Below are positions 1-9,877 of a stretch of 45,391 bases of DNA, piece after piece; position 1 is the first letter of the stretch, and the number at the start of each line of letters is the position of its first letter. The notes under the pieces are model-generated. The model saw nothing but the letters and a program-made list of their open reading frames with translations. It was not told the DNA's origin and did not search any database. This DNA is from Lingula anatina (taxonomy: Eukaryota > Brachiopoda > Lingulata > Lingulida > Lingulidae): positions 257,578-302,968 of the forward strand of contig NW_019774536.1 in NCBI RefSeq assembly GCF_001039355.2. Reading direction: 5' to 3'. Both the position numbers and the translations under genes were made by a program.

Positions 1-380
1 GCTCTTGCATGCCGCACAGAGCTGAAGAATCGTGTTGTACATGTTATAAACACTAAAACTTTAAAGTGACTGAAAAATGTGGTCACCTATCTTTATAAAA
101 TGGGATTTTAAGTACCCTTTACCAGGGCCGCAGTTATTATTGTGGACATATATGCTGAGGTTAGCCATCTATTAAACCAGAGACATATCTGTTAATATCT
201 AGTGAAAAATCAATCTGTGGCCCTGGAAGAGGGTAGATTTTGAGTATGTTGAGGATGGGCTTTACCCGATGATAGATACATTCAGAAGGGATAGAGTCGG
301 AATGTGTTTCCATTTGTCAACCTTTGCATTGAATGTCTTATTTATACATGTATGTCTTTTGTCTTGAATTTTACTTCCAG

Positions 381-725
381 GTGCCGTGATGCTCAAACAA
401 ATATCAACTGGCATACTGTTGATGGATCTAATTTCTATGATATAACGAACTTCGCTCAGGTATATATCTCTCTCTTTCTCTCTCTCTCTTTTTTTAATTT
501 GTCTCATCCAGTTAAAAAAATAATTAATTTACACAAAAGACATGTATTTAGATTAATTTATTACATTCATATAATATTATATTTCAGTTGGCAGGCTGGG
601 CTCTGTTTGGATGCTCATTGATATTAAATGGGATACTCTTTTTTCGACTTCGCCAAGATTTGAAGTCGCCAAGACCGTCCGATTTGGCAACACTCACAGA
701 ATCTGACGAACGTCATGGGCTTTAA
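381..725 (+). CDS. TMEM179-like: TMEM179-like membrane protein, copy A (last two exons only)
   Basis: Two exons are visible: 381-459 (79 nt, after a TTCCAG acceptor, ending CAG|GTATAT) and 588-725 (after ATTTCAG, ending in TAA at 723-725). They encode the second extracellular loop and the fourth membrane helix, with LAGWALF at the junction, then a basic RLRQDLKSPRP stretch and a tail ending TLTESDERHGL. By my count exon 381-459 differs from the matching copy B exon at 11 of 79 positions. No match to exon 2 lies in bases 1-380, although intron 2 is only 228 nt in copy B and 300 nt in copy C. So either intron 2 is longer here, or copy A is a 3' fragment. The reading frame is intact and the splice sites are canonical, which favours a functional gene extending upstream of the window. 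The family assignment is discussed under copy B. Confidence 0.72.
460..587 (+). other. Intron 3 of copy A with a (CT)n tract at the donor
   Basis: The 128-nt intron begins GTATATATCTCTCTC and its pyrimidine tract runs to about 498. The same intron in copies B and C starts with a longer (CT)n followed by (CA)n, so copy A carries the short, CA-free version. Confidence 0.6.
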
Positions 726-1964
726 TGCAAACCTAACTGGCAAGACAGCGGGAATGCCTAGAAAACGTATCTCTCACTTTTTTTTTCAGTATTTCCACTG
801 GAACATTATGTTCTACATTCATCATTGCCATGTACACTTTTTTATTCGGTTTCCTGTTTTAGAGTGCACTATAGGACCAGTACAGACAATCGATGCATTG
901 TTAGTTCATTGGTTTCCATTATGTACCAGTATTTTTGAAACAGTTAAGTAATGCACACGGCAAATTATCTACATGTAAAGCATGTGGTATGGCATGAGAT
1001 ATATTTATTATCATACTTCAAATTTTACTGGAATTATTCTATGCAGAAAACGTTATTGATATATCTGATACTGATGTCCACCTGCACAAGCATTTGAATG
1101 TGCTAAGTAAGACTTATTTTTGTGATAAATGGGTCATCAAGGTCAACACAACGAAGAAAACACAAGTCAACGAGGCGTTTAGTAGTGGGTATTCAGGACC
1201 TTTATGTAAATACAAACATTTATTTGAAATTTGAAAAACATGAAACTGTGTCATGTCATTAGTATGTAGACATGTTGGTATCAATACACATGTACTGGAC
1301 TGCATCTTTGCGGAACGACGAAATCCTAAGTTCATTGAGCAACTACAAGGTCAATGATGAGGCTTACGTATATTGTAACTTCATACTTTTGACTGTTATA
1401 TGGTGCATGAAGTTTGGATTTACCAAGTATGTACTAGTAGAGGTGATTGAGAGATCTAGAATCTAAATCATTTTCACGAACTTTGAAATCGTTTGTTTTG
1501 GTTTACCAGAGCCAGCATCAAATGCTGCATATCTGGGTAGAAGTGGAAGGTTACCTTATACTAGGCCTACATATATCACCAAGGAAGGTCTCATACACCT
1601 CATTAAATACCGACTGAATTATACCGATTATTATAAAAGGGACCAGACAGGTACCCCAATCAGTGCTACAGTGTATCTTAATAATATGATATATCATTTT
1701 GAATAATAGGCTGGTTGAACCTACTGGTAGTCAGTAGTGTTTACTAACAGTGTTACACGGAAAAACTGTGCTTATTTTTATCGTGTGATTACTATGTAAA
1801 TATGAAGCATAATTTGTAAATATTGCAATCTGGATTTACCGATAAGCGTCCTACACATACTCTTTAGGGGGTGTCAAGAAAATGTCGGTGTAGATATCTC
1901 TACCTGTAGGCATACCTGGCCGAAATAGTAGTTACCGAAGAACCAGAATTGAAGATTTCTCTAG

Positions 1965-2240
1965 AACTGTCAGTAGTGAAGAACAAATATGTACAGGTGT
2001 ATCTTATCATAAGAGCTACATATATTTATATTTGCTATATTCTGTTTATTGTATTACTAACACCGTATGGTCGGCCGTATGGCAAAGTTTATGTACATGT
2101 AAGCATTGTCTTGAATTGAACTGCAAATACAAATAGTATTTTAGAACAACGGGCGTGTGAATTTAAATTGGGGATAGGTGGCACCTGGCAAGGGCTGTTC
2201 TCAACAAGCACAATAAGGATCAAGTTGATGTTAGCACGGA
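1965..2240. repeat. Dispersed repeat, copy 1 of a pair with 12478-12715
   Basis: Shared blocks in order with the second copy include GAACAAATATGTA, CATAAGA(G)CTACATATAT, a GGTCG(A/G)CC core, and AACTGCAAA followed by TAGTATTT and ACAAC(T/G)GGCGT. The copies are clearly diverged and have small indels. Both lie in the same orientation. The second sits inside intron 5 of nAChR-1, so the unit is a transposed repeat rather than conserved exon sequence. No coding capacity or terminal structure is obvious. Confidence 0.6.
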
Positions 2241-2838
2241 GACAAACCCAAGTCTTCAACTTTAGTGGGGTGGTAAAGCGTAAAATAATAGTGTAATTAA
2301 TAGTAAATAAAAGCACGAAGTTTGCATGTTTTTACTTTTTGACATGCTTGAACGTATTAACCTCGTAGCGCCCTCAGGGGAAATACTCCTTTTGGACAAA
2401 AAATCTAAGATTAACCGAATTTTGAAAGAAACATATGTCCCAGATAATTGATGAGAAATAATAAAAAATAAACTGTTGGCGGCTTTGTTAACTGTTCAAT
2501 CCACATACATGTTTTTTATATTTTTTTGTATGAAGTCGCAAAGTCCAAGGTAAATTGCTAGTTTTTGGTCTATATAATTGGGGAAAATCACTGATTTTAA
2601 TGTGGTTTTCTCACTTCTAAGTGTAATTCTTTTCAGACAGTTACTGTGGATTGTTGATAAACAACTGGTATTAAATGCGTTATATATTATACTGTTATAT
2701 TGTAATTTTATAATGTATAATTCAACACTCGCACAATTGCCAATGTACATATCTAAGATTCCACTTTCAAAATAATAAGTGATTAAGAATGACATGAATA
2801 TCTAAATCCAAGCCAAATTCTCGTAATTCTATTTGACC

Positions 2839-2841
<3 letters not shown>

Positions 2842-2874
<33 letters not shown>
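2842..2874. repeat. (TC)n microsatellite
   Basis: About 33 nt of uninterrupted TC dinucleotides in intergenic DNA. Confidence 0.9.
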
Positions 2875-2876
<2 letters not shown>

Positions 2877-4168
2877 ATTGTGAAAATTATGAAACATGAA
2901 ACCTACATTCTACTCTTATCAGAGGCCTTAGGTAGAGAGGTTTTTCCCTTTATGTCGGAGCATTTTTCTTTTGCCTTGATCGTGAATACATTTTGTACGT
3001 TATATGTACTTATTTCATTGGGTAGTTCTGTTTGGGTTGGTCCGAGATTAACCAGAGCGTAGGTTACATTTGCCATGCGATGTCCTTAAAACTCTTTTCG
3101 TGTAGCGCCTGAGCGCAGGCAGACGGTGGCCGTGAGAAATCATACGGAATCGTACGGATTTACATCCTCCGTTGCCTCTATGATTCTGTCAAGCTAAAAC
3201 CATTGACATATTTTGAAAATCGTAAGCCCGTAGGCCGTAGCATTATCATAGGTGGCATCGTGCATTTCCCGTTCGGGAATTGTTCGGTGAACTTTTGTTG
3301 GTCTCTTTTCCTTCCACCTTTGGTAGTTTTAGGAGGCATGGCAATAGTGAAGATGTTCAAAACTTAGGGTGACTCATTTGCACGAATTTGAATTTGTGTC
3401 TTTCCTCATTCTGACCACATGGGTGCCAAAAATCCGTAGGGATCTACACAGACAACGAATCGATCTTCAAGGAATCCGCACGGAAGGCCACGCCCAGGGC
3501 ATCCAAAGCCAATCACCAGGAGATGGGCCTATTGCTTTTACGGTTATGTCGAAACAGAAAAACAACGACAACCCGTACCCTCAAAAATGAGGGGCAGATT
3601 GCCCCCTAAAAGCATCTTTGTGACCACCAATTTGGTTTTAGCAACTATACCGGGAGACCTCTCAGGATCGAAGCCTTTGTGAACAACTTAACAGCTTCGT
3701 CTTTTTCTGCAATAAGCTAAAAACCATCAGCGTTCCTGGAAAATACAGACTTGACATTTAATATGGAATATTTTTCCAAATCATTTTTTATAACTTTTTT
3801 CCTATTTTGATGACTAATCAATCAAACTAAGGATTGAAGTCGTGTTTTAATAACTTTTGATAATGTCTTTGATGTCATTGTGACACCAGTTCATTAATTG
3901 AATTCGCCAATTAAGCAAACAAAAATACAAAGCTACATACATGTATTTAGTATGTGCTCTTTTGACTTTAGAAAATGCTTCCAACAAGACTTAAACTCCA
4001 CTTATATTGCATGGTTGTGCTTGTTATTTGTGGACCTTAGAAAGTTGGTCAAGTAATTTCTCAGAGAAAAAAGATGTTCTGCATTGAAGGCCAGTTTAAT
4101 TTTTATCCTCCCCAGGGAGGCGAGAGCGACATCCTATAGTGTGCAACAGGGCCAAAAAATGACCAGGC

Positions 4169-4209
4169 TTCTTCGACTTAAATAAATTTGATTAAAAAAA
4201 TAAATAAAA

Positions 4210-4267
<58 letters not shown>

Positions 4268-4282
4268 CTATATATATAACTT

Positions 4283-4313
<31 letters not shown>

Positions 4314-4350
4314 ATTTATTTTTTTAATCAAATTTATTTAAGTCGAAGAA
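4169..4350. repeat. AT-rich foldback (near-perfect inverted repeat, arms ~80 nt)
   Basis: The left arm begins TTCTTCGACTTAAATAAATT at 4169. The right arm ends with its exact reverse complement (GTCGAAGAA at 4342-4350). The arms continue inward through matching A-rich/T-rich and (AT)n stretches to a centre near 4260. The two strands therefore read almost the same sequence. This is a hairpin-type element or a foldback created during repeat expansion. Confidence 0.85.
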
Positions 4351-4369
4351 TTTATTATATATATATATA

Positions 4370-4415
4370 ACTTTGGATTGCCATATTTCAATAAAGATTA
4401 TTATTATTATTAATC
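4370..4415 (+). mobile_element. Probable 3' tail of a non-LTR retroelement
   Basis: TTTGGATTGCC is followed by TTTCAATAAAGATT and then (ATT)n. A polyadenylation-like AATAAA followed directly by a short trinucleotide tail is common at the 3' ends of animal LINEs and LINE-mobilised SINEs. The preceding block 4105-4180 (CCCAGGGAGGCGAGAGCGAC and following) may be part of the same unit, interrupted by the AT-rich foldback. No reverse transcriptase coding is present, so the family cannot be stated. Confidence 0.4.
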
Positions 4416-5026
4416 AAGTATGACCTAAAATAAATAAGGTGACGTTTCTCTGGTCGATTACGCAGGTCCCATCTGAAATAAATTATGCTCAGTTAACTAC
4501 TGATTTAACCTATCAGTTATTTTTTATTTTCATTTCACTTTTTCCCTATAAACCATCGAATCTATCTACGCACATAGGCATATTAAATTTATGTCACCAC
4601 GCGTCGCACTTATTAAAAATGTAAGATTTAAATGTGTTAAAAATCCTTACATGCAGTACCAACAAATAAATAAGTTAAAATAAATAAGATAAATTCCGAC
4701 ATCGTCCAACTGTCTACTGAGACTTGTGTTAGGTGTGGAACATTTCTGCATGTGACTGCACCGACCAACTAAAACGGTAATAAGTCGATCATTTCGAATG
4801 TAAAATTTGTGAATTTTACATATGAACCTACTGTAACTTTTAAGCCATAAATTCTTAATTAAATTTAGAACATTTCAACTGAGCGATAGCAGGTTACCCT
4901 GTAGTTCTACAGTAAAAACACTAGAAATGCTTAATATAAAGGCAGATTTTTTATGATTCGAAAATTATGTATTTAAGGCATTGGTAATTTCCCCCATTGA
5001 AATGAGTCATTACCGTAAACATGCAC

Positions 5027-5060
5027 CCCCCCCCCAAAAAAAAAAAAAAAAATTAAAAAA
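5027..5060. repeat. Poly-C/poly-A run upstream of copy B
   Basis: A run of Cs followed by a long run of As, 20-50 nt before the copy B start codon. It is absent upstream of copy C. Confidence 0.85.
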
Positions 5061-5073
5061 AAATACAGACAGA

Positions 5074-5088
5074 CAAAATGGCGGTTAG
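5074..5088 (+). promoter_or_regulatory. YY1-like motif over the copy B start codon
   Basis: AAAATGGCGGTTAG spans the initiator ATG and is repeated identically at copy C. It resembles the AAnATGGCGG core bound by YY1, which in animals often sits at the transcription or translation start. It could equally be conserved simply because it encodes Met-Ala-Val-Arg. Confidence 0.3.
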
Positions 5089-6009
5089 AGTGGCACTTAT
5101 ATTACTGACAGTTATTTATTTCCTCATATTCATAGGGAGCGCGTGTGTTTCAGTCTCTGTAGGGACCATACAGATAATATGGAATGGTAGATGCATTCTA
5201 TTTGCCTCTGGGGAGTGGACAGGTTTAGTATTTGGATTCACCTCCGAAACGTACGCCCACACGCCTTGTAATTTTGTCTCCATTGCGTGCGCTCTGATCT
5301 CTTTCCATGCGTTGATCATGTTTATCTATTGCATGTATACGTTGCGGGCCAAAAGCAGACAGGGGTGAGTAAAAACCTAGTCACAATAATAACTGCATGT
5401 AAAATTTAATGATCTATAATGATGAGCACTTTTGTACGTCGCGCTACTTTATTTATTTATGGAAAATCTAGATTTTCATGCATGCTATTTGATAAAAATA
5501 TAGTGTACAATGTATGGACTCTTTGCGTATCCATTACAAAAACATCGTCTAAATAATTTAAATGTTGTAGGAAGGACATCTTGAACCTGGCACCGACTGT
5601 GTTTAGCATATTTTCAACAACACTGATGTTAGCTTGTGCGATTGTTATCAGCGCGGGACTAGCTATGTTCTGTGAAGACATCACCTCCAAAGGGAAGATC
5701 ACGACGTAAGTAATCCTACCTGATAACTTATCAGAGGTTACGAAAACCTTTTTTTTTCCTTTTTATCGTAATTTAAAATTTTGACAATTATTTTCTTTTT
5801 TATTATGTTATTTCACAATTAGTGCTGAGGCTCAACATGTGATTGAGTCGTGGTGTGTTTTCTTGTCAACCTTTGCACTGAAGGTCTTATTTATTATATG
5901 TCTCTTATATTCTTTTTAAATTTTGAATTTCAGGTGCCGTGATGCTCAAACACATATCAAATGGATTGACGTGGATGGGTCTAATTTCTATGATATAATG
6001 AACTTCGCC

Positions 6010-6100
<91 letters not shown>

Positions 6101-6294
6101 AGAACCTAAGAAATCGTCTATATTCTTGTAAATTGCTAAGCGTTTCAATTACATATAAACAATTATACATATTATCATAGCTGTACAATATAATATTTCA
6201 GTGGGCAGGCTGGGCTCTGCTCGGATGCTCTTTGATATTAAATGGGATCCTTTTCTTCCGACTTCGCCAAGACCTCAAGTCGTCAAGACAGTAA
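5078..6294 (+). CDS. TMEM179-like: TMEM179-like four-pass membrane protein, copy B (C-terminally truncated)
   Basis: Four exons: 5078-5364, 5571-5705, 5934-6012 and 6202-6294, with phases 2, 2 and 0 and canonical GT/AG borders, giving 197 aa. Predicted helices are at about 7-29, 65-88, 104-128 and 162-187. Both termini are cytosolic if it follows the family. Cysteines C39, C64, C130 and C142 lie in the two outer loops. The pattern of TM1, NGRCILFASGEW, PCNF with TM2, TM3 ending MFCEDIT, a TCRDAQ segment, FYD, FAQ and then TM4 ending RLRQD matches my memory of vertebrate TMEM179 (about 230 aa) in order and spacing. The molecular function of that family is not established. The start is the ATG in AAAATGGCGG, shared with copy C. 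The frame ends SSRQ-TAA, where copies A and C read SPRPSDLATLTES. The lost tail is still readable after the stop. An AATAAA at 6507-6512 could serve as the polyadenylation signal. Confidence 0.78.
6013..6099. repeat. Compound (CT)n(CA)n microsatellite at the intron 3 donor of copy B
   Basis: (CT)n at 6013-6047 begins immediately at the GT donor, and is followed by (CA)n to 6099. The tract occupies almost half of the 189-nt intron. Confidence 0.92.
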
Positions 6295-7543
6295 GATTTG
6301 GCTACGCTTACTGAATCTGAAGACCGGCTTTGATACCGACGTAACTGGCGAGGTAGCAGGAAAGATATCAAGGATTCATTCATAAGTATGAGATTGAAAT
6401 GTGAATTCTAGGGCAGGTCGAGTTACACATCAATCTCTTCCAACGGTGGAAGGACAGAACATAGGAAGAATAGACCTCTGTGCATGCCACAAATATTGAA
6501 GATAAGAATAAAATTCTCCTTAAACTTTCCTCGAGCAAAACTAGTACGGCTAGCAAGAAAGCTACCAAAATAAGATGCAGGACTCCGTACATTTACATCA
6601 CATAAATATTCAAGACTATGTGTTTACAATGTGTTATCCAAGATACTTATATATCCGTGCACAGGCTTCACGCTAGAAGGTCATGTTTAAAGGGGCTGGG
6701 TCATGCATCGCCAGTTGAATTTTAGTATCACATGCTTTAACCGCGTGTGTGTATTGTCAATGAATGAGAAAAAAGAGAGACAAAGAGAGAGATCTTAATT
6801 GCAACGATGTTTCTATAGGTTGTGCATAACTTTTGGCGCCAAAATTTTCTATAAATAGGTAAAGAAATCTGGACATATACATGTAGGCCTACGTTGCTAG
6901 GGATAGTTGCTCTGGAATCTTATATTCGTCACATGTTTCCGTGATGTTTTAATGTTTGCCCAACATATTAAGACACAGTGGGACCAGACTAATAGCTGGT
7001 GGTATGAAGCTTGATTCATGTATTTTTATGTATCCTATGCAATAGGGTCCAAGACTATGTTGTGGACGTTTTTATATGTAAGTGAATGAAATGTGGTGCA
7101 TGTAAACTTCAAAATTCTATTCCTCAAGAAAATCAGTAACTTCACAGAATACGACAGATTCATGCTTAATATCCTGGCATTTTCACTTAAAACTAAAGTG
7201 TGTACATCATTTTCAAGAGTAATTTCATTACTTAAAACATGCCTCAAAACTGAAGAACGTCGATAATTGCTTTTTAAATTCGCAATATAAAGCAGGTTAA
7301 TATCTCAAGCAATTGAATTTAGGCATAGTAGCTCTGTCGCACATTATTGCCACTCAAGTGATTAAGGAAACATTTTTTTCTGTAACCACTGGCTTTTGTC
7401 ATGGGGATGATCAAGAGTTCAAATTAATTTTTTTATTTCATTTTGTATATCTACTGTAATTTTTATTTATTCTAGATTTAAAAAAAGATTAACGAATTTA
7501 TTCAGTTTTAGTGTTATCGCTCCAGTCGTATTTCTATTAGAAA
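6295..7543. other. 3' flank of copy B and intergenic DNA
   Basis: The first ~60 nt remain alignable with the 3' end of copy A (GGCTTT, then CTAACTGGC / GTAACTGGC). AATAAA lies at 6507-6512. The rest to 7543 shows no exon, RNA gene or repeat that I recognise. This ~1.2 kb is missing after copy C, where the direct repeat follows within 21 nt of the stop codon. Confidence 0.5.
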
Positions 7544-8210
7544 TATTTTACTGTAAACTTTAATACAGCGCGTTTGAGAAAAAATAGCGTAACAAAAAGG
7601 CATACATTTGTAAAAACCCATAAAATTCAAGATCAGATACAGCAAACATCGTGCATGACTGAAAATGGCCAATGATCTCGATTGGCCATCGAGATGCATA
7701 AAAGAAATAATAATACTTATATCAAAGAAAAAAAAACATGCCATTACTGCTAAAATAGCATATTAATATCCGAGTATGTTAAATGAATTGTGTTTTAATG
7801 AAAAATTGTTTTAATTTGATCGTGGAAAAAACAAATAGTGGGCAATAGAAAAGACATTTTATTGACAATGAAAGGAAAGGATGAGTGGGTGAAATTTATT
7901 CAAGCAATGATAAAAAATGAACATTATTTTCTCTTTCAAGTTAAATTGAGAAAATAAAAATTTGACGTATTTCTTTATTTTTTAAAAAGTCAGTTTTTGG
8001 TCCCCTACCTACTTCGCTTGCTACATGTCAGACATCTTTTTTTTTCGAAACTGTTGAACTCATCATTCAACATGGGCACTTTATTTTCCAATATGCCTCA
8101 AATCAACAATAGTAAAAGCACTGTTAAAAGCGTGGTTTAAACAATAATAAAATTAAAAGTTACTGGCCAATCTTAAGATGTCCATATCTTGAGAAATACC
8201 TTGGGCGACC
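7544..8210. repeat. Direct repeat flanking copy C, left copy (~0.67 kb)
   Basis: It begins TATTTTACTGTAAAC and ends near GAAATACCTTGGGCG. It is nearly collinear with 9878-10625 in the same orientation, with small indels and scattered substitutions. No long open frame is present, and there are no TG...CA ends or obvious terminal inverted repeats, so a pair of LTRs is unlikely. It is either a non-coding dispersed element or part of the tandem duplication unit. Confidence 0.85.
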
Positions 8211-8534
8211 TGTGTTGTAACTAGTACTAATCCGCAATTGAACATTCTGAACAACATTACACATCCATGTTCTCTCCCTAACAATCTCTGCTACTGCAAT
8301 AAATAAATATTGTTACGGCCAAAGCTGAAAATGGAATAACCTACCTGGTACATAAACATTTACGTAGTTTACACCCTAGCCTGCTAGTTGACACCAAAAT
8401 TAACCCTAGCAACACACAAGAAATGCCAGGAAAAATGGAAAAAGCAATAAATTTCTCTCACTGAACTACATTCGTCAGTCGATGATTGGTCCGTATATCC
8501 AACAAGAGCAGATACTCCCGGAAAAACTGCCAAA
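8211..8534. other. Upstream region of copy C
   Basis: 324 nt between the left direct repeat and the copy C start. No TATA box is evident. The only suggestive element is the start-codon context CCAAAATGGCGG. Confidence 0.4.
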
Positions 8535-9581
8535 ATGGCGGTTAGGGTGACGCTTATATTACTTACAGTTACTTACTTCCTTGTCTTCATAGGAAGCGCC
8601 AGTGTTTCCCTTTCAATAGGGATCATACAGATAAAATGGAATGGCTTATGTTTGCTGTTTGCCTCTGGAAAGTGGGGTTACGAAAATAATATGTGGATGT
8701 TTAGATTTGTGTCCAAGACATCTACTCACACACCGTGCAGTTTTGTCTCCATAATATCCGCCTTGAACGCCGTCAATGCAATGTTCATGTTTATCTATTG
8801 CATGTATACCGTGCTAGCGAGGAGCAGACAAGGGTGAGTGAAAATCTTATACACGGCACCTTAGTTGTATAATATGTCAAATCTGATCTAAGAGGATCCC
8901 CAATATTGTACGACGCAGCTAGTATTTTATTTGAATATTATGTTATATATAAAATGTCTATTTTTGATAAAAACAAAAAGTATTAACTCTGTAAGTAAAT
9001 CTACCCGTTGCAAAAGTCTACAGAACTTTTAAAATACTTTAGGCAGGACATTGTGACCATGATACCAGCTGTGTTGAGCGTTTTAAAAACTATACTGCTA
9101 TTGGCATGTGCAATAGTTATCAGCGCAGGACTGGCTGCATTCTGTAAACAGATCACCTCCAAACGGAACATCGCTCCGACGTGAGTAGGCCCTAGAAGTA
9201 CATGTACCTCTGATACCTTCAGATTTAAAGACCCCTTTTCTTTTTCTGAAAATCGTTATTTTACATATTGGCCCTTTTACCCCCCCCCCCCCCAATTATT
9301 TCGTAATTTTCATACACGGGCGTCCATTAATCAAACAATATACGAGTCCTTTTATTGATGAATCTGTTTGTCCCTCCTTAACTTTGCATTTAATAGTAAA
9401 CATCCCATGGCCGATTTTGTTGTCAGTGTTTTCAGTTGTCAAGCTTTTTTTAAATTGTCAACCTTTTTATTCAATTTCAGGTGCCGCGGCACTCAAACGA
9501 ATATCAAATGGCTTAACGTGGATGGATCTTATTTCTATGACATAACGAACTTCGCCCAGGTATCTATCTCTCTCTCTCTCC

Positions 9582-9625
<44 letters not shown>

Positions 9626-9857
9626 AGAATATAGGAAACTGTCTATGTTCTTGTTCTTGAATTGCGTCACAATTACAAACATGTATAAACAATAAAACAT
9701 ATTTAGATAAACATAACTGTACAATATAATGTTCCAGTTTGCAGGCTGGGCTCTGTTCGGATGCTCTTTGATATTAAATGGGATTCTTTTCTTCCGACTT
9801 CGCCAAGACTTCAAGTCGCCAAGACCATCTGATTTGGCTACACTAACAGAATCTTAA
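8535..9857 (+). CDS. TMEM179-like: TMEM179-like four-pass membrane protein, copy C
   Basis: Four exons: 8535-8833, 9043-9180, 9481-9559 and 9738-9857, with the same phases (2, 2, 0) as copy B and canonical splice sites, giving 211 aa. Exon 1 is 12 nt longer than in copy B, adding four residues in the first outer loop around KWGYENNMW. Exon 2 is 3 nt longer. Four helices are predicted at matching positions. The outer-loop cysteines are retained: NGLCLLFASGKW, PCSF, FCKQIT, TCRGTQ. The C-terminal tail is full (SPRPSDLATLTES, then TAA), unlike copy B. The first residue of exon 4 differs in every copy: Leu in A, Trp in B, Phe in C. The gene is bracketed by 0.7 kb direct repeats, and its right repeat starts just after the stop codon, so its native 3' UTR has been largely replaced. 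Family assignment as for copy B. Confidence 0.8.
9281..9294. repeat. Poly-C tract in intron 2 of copy C
   Basis: Uninterrupted run of C within the intron between exons 9043-9180 and 9481-9559. Confidence 0.85.
9565..9624. repeat. Compound (CT)n(CA)n microsatellite at the intron 3 donor of copy C
   Basis: A short (CT)n follows the GTATCTAT donor, then CA dinucleotides run to 9624. This is the orthologous location to the tract in copy B, so the compound microsatellite predates or accompanied the duplication. Confidence 0.92.
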
Positions 9858-9877
9858 GGCCAGTTTTTGTACCAACC

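Larger units (their letters stand above)
726..5077. other. Intergenic, copy A to copy B
   Basis: About 4.35 kb with no convincing exon. It contains a diverged dispersed repeat (1965-2240), a (TC)n tract (about 2842-2874), a somewhat GC-richer patch at 3090-3600 with short open frames on both strands that I do not recognise, a long AT-rich foldback (4169-4350), a LINE-like tail (4370-4415), and a C/A homopolymer run (5027-5060) just before copy B. The AATAAA in the LINE-like tail belongs to that repeat rather than to copy A. Confidence 0.6.

Noticed and set aside
3178-3360. A minus-strand frame starting MPPKTTKGGRKRD
   Set aside because: The basic start is suggestive, but the rest is unrecognised and only 60 codons long, and there are no adjoining exons.
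4188-4370. Lysine/isoleucine/tyrosine-rich frames on both strands
   Set aside because: Pure translation of an AT microsatellite and A/T runs within a foldback.
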